From contig JAEYRA010000196.1 of NCBI GenBank assembly GCA_023409755.1, positions 1-10,744 on the forward strand: a stretch of DNA of 10,744 nt, given 5' to 3'. Origin of the DNA: Bacillota bacterium (GTDB taxonomy: Bacteria > Bacillota > Clostridia > Christensenellales > UMGS416). Of the stretch, positions 1-6,727 are shown in pieces (positions within the stretch are counted from its first letter, which is position 1; every line of letters begins with the position of its first letter). The translations under genes and the position numbers were made by a program. Under the pieces are notes generated by a model. That model was given only the letters and a program-made list of their open reading frames with translations. It had not been told where the DNA came from and ran no database searches.

Positions 1-114
1 TCTGACGGCCTGAACATTCGTCATTCTAACAGATAGCCGATGCTTTTTGCTTAAGCCTTAACCCCACCCGCATAGCGGGCGGTTCTTTGCTCTGTCCCCT
101 TCGGGCCCAGAACC
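1..114. other. Left-edge stretch with no recognised gene
   Basis: No gene can be assigned here. On the plus strand the first frame is open from the edge to a TAG at 34-36 (eleven codons, ending in HSNR), which could be the tail of a gene lying to the left but is too short to judge. The rest holds small inverted repeats: CCCGC/GCGGG at 67-71 and 75-79, and GGTTCT/AGAACC at 81-86 and 109-114. Neither is followed by a U tract on either strand, and I do not recognise a known RNA family in them. Confidence 0.3.
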
Positions 115-159
115 TGCTAAAGCAGAACAGAAAGGGCGCCGCATGGGTGCGACGCCCTT
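115..159 (-). terminator. Intrinsic terminator of the DUF3343 gene
   Basis: Read on the minus strand, a 12-bp stem with one G-U pair (arms 148-159 and 132-143) closes a four-base CCCA loop. It starts about 18 bases after the DUF3343 stop codon. The sequence after the stem is only moderately U-rich (TCTGTTCTGCTTT), so termination is likely but the tail is imperfect. Confidence 0.65.
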
Positions 160-176
160 CTCCTGTATCGGATGGG

Positions 177-464
177 CTAACAATACCGTGCCGTGCGGGA
201 GATGGGCTTGCAGACCAAACGGCTGCCCTCCCATTGGGCCTCATAGACGCCGATGAGAGCGGTGGGCCGCAGCGTGTCGCACAGCGTGAGCACGGTTCCG
301 ACCTCTGCCAATGCGAACTTCACTGACAACCCGCACCCCATACCAATCTCGTGCGGTGTGTTGATGAGTTTGCAGTCTACCGCCCGCTTTTTCAACGCCG
401 ATTCAAAGGCAGACGTCTGCTGGCGGGAACGGAACGCCACAAATCCGAAGGACTCACGGGACAC
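177..464 (-). CDS. DUF3343 family protein (putative Se/S carrier-like)
   Basis: This is a 95-residue protein of the DUF3343 family, which has been proposed to carry selenium or sulfur; its biochemical role is not established. What is seen: an N-terminal FGFVAFRSR strand, a helix with an EXALKK pattern at about residues 21-26, and the family hallmark TPHEIGMGCGLSVKF at residues 36-50 with the conserved cysteine at C44. Four further cysteines (C31, C62, C85, C95) include one at the very C-terminus. I chose the GTG at 462-464 because GAGGTGA (470-476) lies five bases before it; a GTG three codons upstream (471-473) has no ribosome binding site and would itself lie in that motif. A hairpin lies just upstream at 484-502. 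The family is often found near SelD or NifS-like enzymes, and a NifS-like gene is present at 2853, although divergently and beyond another gene. Confidence 0.8.
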   Translation of the reverse strand: MSRESFGFVAFRSRQQTSAFESALKKRAVDCKLINTPHEIGMGCGLSVKFALAEVGTVLTLCDTLRPTALIGVYEAQWEGSRLVCKPISRTARYC

Positions 465-469
465 TTCGA

Positions 470-476
470 TCACCTC
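470..476 (-). promoter_or_regulatory. Ribosome binding site deciding the DUF3343 start
   Basis: GAGGTGA on the minus strand is a near-perfect anti-16S match five bases before the GTG at 462-464. It favours this start over the GTG at 471-473, which overlaps the motif. Confidence 0.6.
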
Positions 477-483
477 GCTTGCG

Positions 484-502
484 GCGGGTCCTTATGACCC
501 GC
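484..502 (-). promoter_or_regulatory. Hairpin in the 5' leader of the DUF3343 gene
   Basis: A perfect 7-bp inverted repeat, GCGGGTC/GACCCGC (484-490 and 496-502), with a five-base loop sits seven bases upstream of the DUF3343 ribosome binding site. No U tract follows on either strand, so it is not an intrinsic terminator. It could be a transcript-stabilising or protein-binding structure; the function is inferred only from its position. Confidence 0.35.
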
Positions 503-572
503 ATTACAGGATACGAACAAATGGAGCGATTGGTGCCGTGGCACAGCGCTCATTTCCCTCCGTAAGGAGAAC

Positions 573-610
573 AAATAATAAAACCGGACAGGCGCATTGC
601 ACCCATCCGG
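573..610 (-). terminator. Intrinsic terminator of the MBL/wall-repeat gene
   Basis: On the minus strand a 12-bp stem (arms 599-610 and 584-595, with four G-U pairs) and a three-base AAT loop are followed directly by TTTTATTATTT. It begins 23 bases after the stop codon of the exported MBL protein and should separate that gene from the DUF3343 gene. Confidence 0.85.
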
Positions 611-633
611 CCGGCAGTTCAAACGAAGAAGCA

Positions 634-2574
634 TTATGGAATGGTGACCTTCTTGACGGTGCTGAACTTGCCGTAGATCTTATAAGACCCCATCTGCGTG
701 TAAGCCCGCACACGCATGTAATAGGTGGAGCCTCTTTTCAGGCTGCTTACGGTCGTGCCGGTGACGGTCCCCCCCTTCACGGTGAGAGACTTTTTACTCT
801 TCGTAAAGCCACTGTCCTTGGCCCACTCCACCGAGTAACCCTTGATTTTGGAGACGGCTCCCCATGTCAGCTTCACCTTCGACCCGCTTGCTTTCGCCTT
901 GGTTAGGGTCACCGTTGAGACCTTGGGCGGTGCAATCACGCCTTTTTTGTCGGCCTTGTAGCTGACGCCATCAACTTTTACGGTGGTACTCTTCTTGAGC
1001 TTGCCAGTGCCATTGAAGAAATAGAACTTGCCATCGATCTTCTTCAGCCCCAAATAACGCAGGCCGGTCTCAGTATCCATGTAGTATTGGTTGCCACTCA
1101 CCGTGAACCAACCCTTGGCCATGACCCCGGAGCTGCTAAAATACCGGCAGTTGCCCGTTTTGGCGTCCTTCTTCCACCCGCCGGTGTAGATGGCGCCGTT
1201 CTCGTTCATCGTGTAAGTCTTGCCGGCAATGGTAACCAACGGCCAGCTCTTGCTGCCCACCTTGCGGTACCCGGTCGTGGTGCTGAAGTAGAACAGGTTG
1301 CCGTTGATCTTCCGGAACCCGGCATACATCTCGCCCGTCTGCAGGAAATACCGGTGATTGCTGCCATAGGAACGCCAGCTGACATATTCGCCGTCGTCGT
1401 AGTATCCCTTTTCCATGCAGCCGCCGGTACCCAGGTAATAGTACTTCCCGTCAATCTTCTGCACGCCCTTGAGCGGAACCCCAGCGGTATTGAGGTAATA
1501 CTTGTCGGTCTTCTCAATCGCCCCATCAGCGCCTTGCACGGTGACCCAACCCTTCAATTGATTGGTCGTCGTCTCCGTTCCACGATAAAGCTTCACCGCG
1601 CCACCACGGACGGTGATGAGCAGATCCTTTTTCTCATCGCCCACCATGTATGGCAGCCCATACTGGGAGACGTTCTTTCGGGAGGTATAGGTCTTGCGGA
1701 ACTTGCCCTTGGTGACGCCGTTCTCGTCCTTCACCGTCACCAACGCCGTGAAAGCGTTGTTGAGCGCAAAGGCGTAGGTCGGCTTCACCGCGCCTACGAA
1801 ACTCTCGGTGTTGGAGGTGGAGCCCAACCCGTGATGGCTCATTTTGAAGATGTCGGCCTTCAGCGTGGCTGTGCCGTACTGCTTGAGGAGCGCCTTCTCC
1901 TGTTCCTTTTCGATGTCACCAGCGGTCAAGTATTTTGTGGTGCCGCAGGTGACCATGGCCACCAGGGAGTAGTTGTTGAGGTAGTGGCCGCTCTGGTCAC
2001 CACTGACGCCGTCAATATCCTCAAAGCTGGACAGCAGGAAGCTGCCCACCGGGCCAATGATGGAAACCTTCGCCTGCCCCACGGCAAACGAGGAGCCGAC
2101 CTTCAGTTCCTTCACCACCGCGCCTTCGTCTGCGGCAGCCTCGTAGAGATTGTCGTAAATCTCGTCATGCAGAGGGTATTCTACCCCGTACTGCTTGCTG
2201 GGTAAATACAGGGTCTTCACCTGGAAATTCTGATATATGGCGGGTAACGCCCCTCTGTGGTCGTCATGGGTGTGGCTGATGTAGACACTCAACGTCTTGA
2301 CGCCGCGCTTTTTTAGAGCGTTGACGACATAATCCGCCGAGGAGAGCGCGCCGGTGTCCATCAGCAGGTAGCTGCCGCCAGACTCCATCAGTACGGCATC
2401 ACCACCGGGCTCCTTGTCAGAGTTGTCCTTGCCCGAGGTGGTCGCTACCCCCAGCCAGATGGCCTGAATGGTCATGGCTTCGGATGACGCTGCCAGGGTG
2501 GGGGTCTGCAGGCCCAGGGCGAAGACGAAAGCCAACACCAGGGTCAAATACCGTTTGAACAGGTTCCGTTTCAT
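634..2574 (-). CDS. Exported metallo-beta-lactamase-fold protein with wall-binding repeats and FnIII-like domain
   Basis: This 646-residue protein is predicted to be exported and held on the cell wall. Residues 1-29 form a signal peptide (MKRNLFKR, a hydrophobic core, then TLAAS). Residues about 35-330 are a ComEC/Rec2-like MBL-fold domain with HTHDDH at 101-106, LTAGD ending at D220 and KMSHHG at 244-249, matching the family's metal ligands. Residues about 342-548 hold roughly eight degenerate repeats of the choline-binding/glucan-binding type (GW, then GKYYYL, GNLFYF, GNQYYM, GKFYFF). Residues about 551-646 resemble a fibronectin type III domain (KLTWGAV, YYMRVRAY). The start at 2572-2574 is chosen because AAAGGA lies eight bases upstream and the signal peptide begins there; an in-frame ATG 24 codons upstream lacks these. 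The MBL-plus-repeat layout recalls pneumococcal Pce/CbpE, a phosphorylcholine esterase. Substrate is unknown; a phosphodiesterase or nuclease activity is also possible. Confidence 0.88.
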   Translation of the reverse strand: MKRNLFKRYLTLVLAFVFALGLQTPTLAASSEAMTIQAIWLGVATTSGKDNSDKEPGGDAVLMESGGSYLLMDTGALSSADYVVNALKKRGVKTLSVYISHTHDDHRGALPAIYQNFQVKTLYLPSKQYGVEYPLHDEIYDNLYEAAADEGAVVKELKVGSSFAVGQAKVSIIGPVGSFLLSSFEDIDGVSGDQSGHYLNNYSLVAMVTCGTTKYLTAGDIEKEQEKALLKQYGTATLKADIFKMSHHGLGSTSNTESFVGAVKPTYAFALNNAFTALVTVKDENGVTKGKFRKTYTSRKNVSQYGLPYMVGDEKKDLLITVRGGAVKLYRGTETTTNQLKGWVTVQGADGAIEKTDKYYLNTAGVPLKGVQKIDGKYYYLGTGGCMEKGYYDDGEYVSWRSYGSNHRYFLQTGEMYAGFRKINGNLFYFSTTTGYRKVGSKSWPLVTIAGKTYTMNENGAIYTGGWKKDAKTGNCRYFSSSGVMAKGWFTVSGNQYYMDTETGLRYLGLKKIDGKFYFFNGTGKLKKSTTVKVDGVSYKADKKGVIAPPKVSTVTLTKAKASGSKVKLTWGAVSKIKGYSVEWAKDSGFTKSKKSLTVKGGTVTGTTVSSLKRGSTYYMRVRAYTQMGSYKIYGKFSTVKKVTIP

Positions 2575-2697
2575 GGTTCTTATCCTTTCAAACCGGGGAT
2601 GAACGCCTTTGACCAAACCGCAGAGGCAAAGCCAATGGCATGCCACGCCAATCAGGCGCTGTATTCTACATACCCTGCTGATGTGCTTTTGAAACTT

Positions 2698-2747
2698 ATT
2701 ATAACTTTCAGGTTCATTAAAATAAGATTTCTACTTTTTGTTGACAA
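2698..2747 (-). promoter_or_regulatory. Candidate promoter(s) of the exported MBL gene
   Basis: On the minus strand TTGTCA (2742-2747) and TATTTT (2719-2724) are separated by 17 bases, a good sigma-A-type pair. A perfect TATAAT (2698-2703) lies further downstream but has no good -35 at the right distance. Either would give a leader of more than 100 bases before the ATG at 2574. The stretch is AT-rich compared with the surrounding coding DNA. Confidence 0.55.
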
Positions 2748-2795
2748 GTTTGGCTTCACCTTTGGATGCACGCACCTCACCCACCCATGACCCAA

Positions 2796-2826
2796 TTGAA
2801 CGGGAACACCCGCCGGCGAATATACT
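2796..2826 (+). promoter_or_regulatory. Candidate promoter of the PLP enzyme operon
   Basis: TTGAAC (2796-2801) and TATACT (2821-2826) are separated by 19 bases, slightly longer than ideal. The start codon at 2853 would follow with a short leader that contains GGGAGG. A TTGACA at 2741-2746 on the same strand has no acceptable -10 partner. Confidence 0.45.
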
Positions 2827-2852
2827 GCCCCAGAACCATTCGGGAGGATGCC

Positions 2853-3995
2853 ATGATCTACCTCGACAACGCGGCCACCTCGCTGCCCAAACCCCCCGCC
2901 GTTGCCCGGGCCACCGCGGCAGCCATCCAGCGGTATGGCAACCCCGGCCGCAGCGGGCACCGCGCCTCGCTGGAAGCCGGGGAGACCATCTTTGCCTGTC
3001 GCCAGGAGCTGGCCGCCTTCCTGGGGGCCGATGACCCGCTGCGGTTCGTCTTCTGCTCCAACTGCACCGATGCCCTCAACGAAGCCATCAAGGGAATGCT
3101 GCTTGACGGCGGCCATGTGGTGCTGACGGCGCTGGAACACAACTCCGCACTGCGGCCACTGTATACGCTGGAGGCCCGCGGCGCGGTGACACTGACCGTG
3201 GTGCAGCCCAGACCCGATGGTTACATCAACCCCGACGATTACGAAGCCGTTCTTCGGGCCGACACCAAGTTGGCCGTGGTCAACCATGCCTCCAACGTGA
3301 CGGGCGCGGTGCAGCCTGTGGTCGAAATTGCCGCACGCTGCTACCGGAAGGGCGTTCCAATACTGGTTGACGGCGCTCAGTCAGTTGGTTGTGTGCCCCT
3401 CAATCTTGCCCAGTGCCACATCGATCTGCTGGCCTTCCCCAGCCACAAGGGGTTGCTGGGGCCCCAAGGCAGCGGCGCACTGTTCGTGCGCTCCTCCTGC
3501 GCCCCACGCCCCCTGCGGGAGGGTGGTACCGGCAGTGCCAGCCTGCTCATGACCCAACCGCCAGACCTACCAGAGCTCTACGAGAGCGGAACCCAGGCCA
3601 CACCGGCCATCGCCGGGCTGGCAGAAGGCACACGCTATGTGCGCCGCCACTTTGATGCCATCGTAGGGCGGGAAGATTCGCTGACCGCCGAGCTGTGGGA
3701 AGGCCTGTCGTCGGTGGGTGGTGTGGTGCTCTATGGCCCGCCGCCAGGCAAACCACGGGTGGGCGTTATCGCCTTCAACATCGCGGATCTGGACGCTTCG
3801 CTCTGCGCCGACTGGCTATCAAGCGAGCGGGACATCGCCTGCCGCGCGGGGTTGCATTGTGCACCACTGGCGCACCGGTTCCTTGGCACGGCCGAGCGAG
3901 GCACGCTGCGCTTCTCGGTGGGGCCCTTCACCACCAGCGAGGACATCCGTGCCGCCGTGCGGGCAGTGTATCATCTAGCAACCAAGGGATTGTAG
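2853..3995 (+). CDS. Cysteine desulfurase/selenocysteine lyase-like PLP enzyme (class V aminotransferase)
   Basis: This 380-residue class V aminotransferase-fold enzyme probably releases sulfur or selenium from cysteine or selenocysteine. It begins MIYLDNAATSLPKP, the short N-terminus typical of the EF2568-like subfamily (TIGR01977), whose exact substrate is not settled. Visible landmarks: the cofactor-stacking histidine in LEHNS (H96), N148 in NHASNVTG, D173 and Q176 in VDGAQS, the PLP Schiff-base lysine K199 in FPSHKG, the GGTGS loop at about 224-228, and the catalytic-loop cysteine C336 in RAGLHCAP. All key residues are present, so it should be active. GGGAGG lies five bases before the ATG; longer in-frame starts upstream have no such site and would add a non-conserved tail. 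It is the first gene of a likely three-gene operon, 57 bases before the next. Confidence 0.9.
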   Translation: MIYLDNAATSLPKPPAVARATAAAIQRYGNPGRSGHRASLEAGETIFACRQELAAFLGADDPLRFVFCSNCTDALNEAIKGMLLDGGHVVLTALEHNSALRPLYTLEARGAVTLTVVQPRPDGYINPDDYEAVLRADTKLAVVNHASNVTGAVQPVVEIAARCYRKGVPILVDGAQSVGCVPLNLAQCHIDLLAFPSHKGLLGPQGSGALFVRSSCAPRPLREGGTGSASLLMTQPPDLPELYESGTQATPAIAGLAEGTRYVRRHFDAIVGREDSLTAELWEGLSSVGGVVLYGPPPGKPRVGVIAFNIADLDASLCADWLSSERDIACRAGLHCAPLAHRFLGTAERGTLRFSVGPFTTSEDIRAAVRAVYHLATKGL

Positions 3996-4052
3996 GCTTG
4001 CTGTTCTGCCCGCAACGCAGTACGATAAGAGAAAGCCACCAAGGAGGGCGAC

Positions 4053-4688
4053 ATGCTGGAGAATTTGGTGGAGGACATCACGCGCTTTGTGTTCCTGGCG
4101 GATGAGCCAGCGCCTGCTGACATCCTATTCCTGCCGGGCGGGTCGCACCCCGAGCAAGGCGAGCACGCCGCTGTGCTTTACCATCAGGGGTTTGCTCCCT
4201 GGGTGCTGCCGGCGGGTGGAGTGAGCGTGAAACGGGAGAAATTCGATGGCGTCAAGGCCAGAGCTGACCGCTATGACGGGGAGTACGAGACGGACTGGGC
4301 CTTCCTGGCCGATGTGCTGCGCAAAAACGGCGTACCGGACAGTGTCATCCTGCGGGAGGACCGCTCAGGCTACACCAAGGAGAACGCTCTCCTCTCCCGC
4401 CGGGTGACCGACGAAGCGGGGCTCACCATTCGCCGGGCCATCCTATGCTGCAAGTGCTTCCACGCCCGCCGGGCGCTGTTGTGCTATCAACTTGCCTACC
4501 CGGAGACCGAGATCCTCGTCTGCCCTGTCCCCTATTATGATTACGAACATGGTGTGGAGATTTCTGCCGCCAACTGGCACCACAGCGAAGCCGGCATCCG
4601 CCGGGTGCTGGGGGAGCTGGCTCGCTGCGGAAACCAGTTTACCGAGGAGATCCTGTCGTTCCTGAACGCTGCCCCAACACAGGGATGA
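4053..4688 (+). CDS. YdcF/ElyC family protein (DUF218)
   Basis: This 211-residue protein belongs to the DUF218 family (YdcF, SanA, ElyC), whose members are linked to envelope functions or have unknown roles; YdcF of E. coli has been reported to bind S-adenosylmethionine. Seen here are ADILFLPGGS at residues 22-31, the second strand WVLPAGGVS at 50-58, the acidic EDRSGYTKEN segment at 102-111 matching the family E-x-x-S/T-x-x-T-x-E-N motif, and a CKCFHARRAL segment at about 133-142 corresponding to the usual S-x-x-H-x-x-R-A. No signal peptide or membrane helix is apparent, so this is a soluble, probably cytoplasmic member. AAGGAGG (4041-4047) precedes the ATG by five bases. It lies between the PLP enzyme and a UroD-like gene and is probably co-transcribed with both; a link in function is not shown. 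Confidence 0.82.
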   Translation: MLENLVEDITRFVFLADEPAPADILFLPGGSHPEQGEHAAVLYHQGFAPWVLPAGGVSVKREKFDGVKARADRYDGEYETDWAFLADVLRKNGVPDSVILREDRSGYTKENALLSRRVTDEAGLTIRRAILCCKCFHARRALLCYQLAYPETEILVCPVPYYDYEHGVEISAANWHHSEAGIRRVLGELARCGNQFTEEILSFLNAAPTQG

Positions 4689-4715
4689 TAGGCATATAAA
4701 AGGAGGAACTCAACG

Positions 4716-5738
4716 ATGTGGAAGCCCGATTTTCAGCTCTTTCTGGATGCCCTAACAGGACGCCAGACACCTCGCCCGGTGTTGTTCGACTTCCTCATGA
4801 GCGAGCACATTGCCGAGCCGCTGGCGGGCAAGCCCACCGATGACAGCCCGCTTGCACTCTGCCGGCGCAATGCCGAGGCGATGCGGCTCATGGGCTACGA
4901 CTACGCGCCGGCCCAGCCGCCGTTCTTCTACTTCCCTACCAAGGCGGCGGCCAATAAGGAAAGCCAGCACATCAACGACACCCAGATCGTCGCCAACTGG
5001 GATGATTTGGAGGGGTATCAATGGTTGGAGCCCGATGAGCGGATTCCGGAGTTTCTCGCCGCCTTCGCCAAGGTCATGCCCGAGGGTATGAAGCTCTTTG
5101 TTTACGGCCCCAGCGGCGTGCTGGAGAACGCCAGCGCCATCCTCGGGTTTGACAACATGATGATCCAACTCTATGAAGACCCGGCGCTGGTTCGGGCCGT
5201 GGTGGACGGCGTGGGCAGCCGGCTGCTGCGCTACTATGAATTGGCGCTGCAGGCACCCGGCGTGGGCGTCATCATGTGCAACGACGACTGGGGGTTCCGC
5301 ACGGCGACGATGATGAGCCCCAAACACATGCGTGAATATATCTTCCCCTGGCACAAAAAGGCCGTGGCAGCCGCCCACGCGCAGGGCATCCCGGCGGTGC
5401 TGCACTCCTGCGGCTGGCACCATGACATCATGGAAACCGACATCATCACCGACATGGGCTACGACGGCAAGCACTCCTACGAGGACAACATACAGCCGGT
5501 GGAACAGGCCTGGGAGGAATACCACGACCGCATCTGCATCATGGGCGGCATGGATATGGACTTCCTCTGCCGGCGGGAGCCTGCGGAAGTCTACGCCCGG
5601 GCACGAGCGATGCTGCTGAAAACTCGGGAAAAGAGCCACTACATGCTGGGCACCGGCAACAGCCTGGCCCGCTACCTGCCCTTGCCGCAGTACGCGGCCA
5701 TGCGGCAAGCCGCCTACGACCTGGCCGACGAATGGTAA
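4716..5738 (+). CDS. Uroporphyrinogen decarboxylase superfamily protein (methyltransferase-like, not HemE)
   Basis: This 340-residue TIM-barrel protein belongs to the URO-D superfamily (PF01208), which holds true HemE and corrinoid or thiol methyltransferases such as MtaA and CmuA. Seen: CNDDWGF at 188-194, VLHSCGWHHD at 228-237 containing an H-x-C pair (H230, C232) like the zinc-binding ligands of the methyltransferases, IMGGMD at 275-280 and a YMLGTGNSLARYLP segment at 309-322. The N-terminal arginine-rich signature of HemE (W-x-M-R-Q-A-G-R) is missing; RPVLFDFLMSE occupies that place. A haem role is therefore unlikely and methyl transfer is the better guess, but no corrinoid protein gene is visible nearby. 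AGGAGG (4701-4706) lies nine bases before the ATG, 27 bases after the DUF218 stop. The gene ends nine bases before the convergent methyltransferase gene. Confidence 0.85.
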   Translation: MWKPDFQLFLDALTGRQTPRPVLFDFLMSEHIAEPLAGKPTDDSPLALCRRNAEAMRLMGYDYAPAQPPFFYFPTKAAANKESQHINDTQIVANWDDLEGYQWLEPDERIPEFLAAFAKVMPEGMKLFVYGPSGVLENASAILGFDNMMIQLYEDPALVRAVVDGVGSRLLRYYELALQAPGVGVIMCNDDWGFRTATMMSPKHMREYIFPWHKKAVAAAHAQGIPAVLHSCGWHHDIMETDIITDMGYDGKHSYEDNIQPVEQAWEEYHDRICIMGGMDMDFLCRREPAEVYARARAMLLKTREKSHYMLGTGNSLARYLPLPQYAAMRQAAYDLADEW

Positions 5739-5747
5739 TCCGCGCGC

Positions 5748-6542
5748 CTACCGGGAGGATTGCTCCCGCCACAGGTCGTAGAGCATGACCCCGGCGGCAA
5801 CGGCGGCGTTGAGGGACTCGGCCGGCCCGGGCATGGGCAGGGCGTAGCGCCCGGTGCAGAGGTCAGCCACCGCCGGGCTGACACCCGCTCCCTCGTTGCC
5901 GATGACCAGTGCCGTGCGAGCATGGGGCTGGCGCGCAAAGAAGTCTACGCCGGCGAGGTGCCCGCAGGCTGTGTGCCACCCGGCCGCATTGAGGGCCGCC
6001 ACCGCGGCGGCGGCATCCTCCTCCACCACCAGGGGCAGGTGCAATACCGCGCCTTGGGAGGCCCGCACGACCTTCTGCCCCCAGGGGTCGGCCGTGCCGG
6101 CGCAGAGCACGGCAAAATCCGCCCCTACGGCCAGGGCCGTACGCAGAATCGTACCCAGGTTGCCAGGGTCCTGCACCCGCTCCAGCAGCACGGCCAGCCG
6201 CCCGCCGGTCAGGTTTGCCTGTGCCAGCGCCAGGGGCCGCCGTTCCACCGTCGCCAGGATGCCCTGGGGCGTGCGGGTGTCGGCCACCGCGGCAATCAGC
6301 CGCTCCGGCAGGGCAATGAGCTCAGCCCCGGCGGCTTCGCAGGCGGTGAGCAGCGCGGCATAGCGCTCGGCGTCATCCTGGCGCACCAACACTTGCTGGA
6401 GGGTTGCACCGGCACGCAGCGCTTCCTCCACCAGGTGGGGCCCTTCGGCCAGGAAGAGCCCCTGCTCCCGGCGTCCCTCGGCCCGCTGAAGCGCTCGCCA
6501 GCCCTTAACGAGGGAGTTTTCCGCGCTGGTAATGGTCTTCAT
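5748..6542 (-). CDS. TrmH/SpoU family RNA 2'-O-methyltransferase
   Basis: This 264-residue SPOUT-class enzyme transfers a methyl group from S-adenosylmethionine to a ribose 2'-OH in rRNA or tRNA. An N-terminal RNA-binding substrate domain covers residues about 1-100 (FLAEGPHLVEEAL at 30-42 is typical). The catalytic domain shows the three knot motifs: DPGNLGTILR at 125-134 with N128 and R134, VIGNEGAG at 213-220, and LPMPGPAESLNAAVAAG at 235-251. Length matches the YsgA/RlmB-like proteins. AGGAGG lies five bases before the ATG. It follows rplT on the same strand, as ysgA lies near rplT and pheS in Bacillus, but a strong terminator in between suggests separate or read-through transcription; I see no good promoter in 6543-6676. 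The exact nucleotide target cannot be read from sequence. Confidence 0.92.
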   Translation of the reverse strand: MKTITSAENSLVKGWRALQRAEGRREQGLFLAEGPHLVEEALRAGATLQQVLVRQDDAERYAALLTACEAAGAELIALPERLIAAVADTRTPQGILATVERRPLALAQANLTGGRLAVLLERVQDPGNLGTILRTALAVGADFAVLCAGTADPWGQKVVRASQGAVLHLPLVVEEDAAAAVAALNAAGWHTACGHLAGVDFFARQPHARTALVIGNEGAGVSPAVADLCTGRYALPMPGPAESLNAAVAAGVMLYDLWREQSSR

Positions 6543-6676
6543 GGCATCCTCCTGGCATCATTGCGTTCGTGAGTGCCCGCGGGGTGGATTGCGCTGCCGC
6601 GAGACGGAGAGCACCCACAACCGGCGGCACGGCGGCAGCAGATGGCGTCCATGGCGTTTGGTCCGTGTCGCCACCC

Positions 6677-6709
6677 TAAAATAAAAGCCCTGCGCACGGG
6701 GCGCAAGGC
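6677..6709 (-). terminator. Intrinsic terminator of the infC-rpmI-rplT operon
   Basis: On the minus strand a 9-bp stem (arms 6701-6709 and 6687-6695, one G-U pair) with a five-base loop is followed by TTTTATTTT. It lies 18 bases beyond the rplT stop codon. The remaining 134 bases up to the methyltransferase start hold no recognisable gene. Confidence 0.9.
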
Positions 6710-6727
6710 CATGTTTCGAATCTTGGA

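Noticed and set aside
1087..2205. Long plus-strand open frame opposite the exported MBL gene
   Set aside because: No ribosome binding site and no known domain; the minus strand has a signal peptide, catalytic motifs and repeats.
2572..2646. Upstream ATG giving a 670-residue form of the exported MBL protein
   Set aside because: The 24 extra residues would precede the signal peptide and have no ribosome binding site, while AAAGGA fits the ATG at 2574.
2599..2650. GGCAAAGCC-type bases resembling a c-di-GMP-I riboswitch core
   Set aside because: On the plus strand, where the motif reads, it does not lead into a gene properly, and the other conserved loops and receptor are missing.
3517..3534. 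GGGTGGTACC-like T-box antiterminator signature
   Set aside because: It lies inside the PLP enzyme gene and encodes the conserved GGTGS loop; there is no leader context or terminator.
4695..4700. TATAAA as an internal promoter before the UroD-like gene
   Set aside because: No -35 element at a workable distance; the bases sit just before the ribosome binding site in a short operon gap.
4752..5708. Long minus-strand open frame opposite the UroD-like gene
   Set aside because: Histidine- and valine-rich antisense translation of a clear family member; no start signal.
5752..5768. CGGGAG/CTCCCG hairpin near the convergent gene ends
   Set aside because: Six-bp stem inside the end of the TrmH-family gene with no U tract on either strand, so it is not called a terminator.
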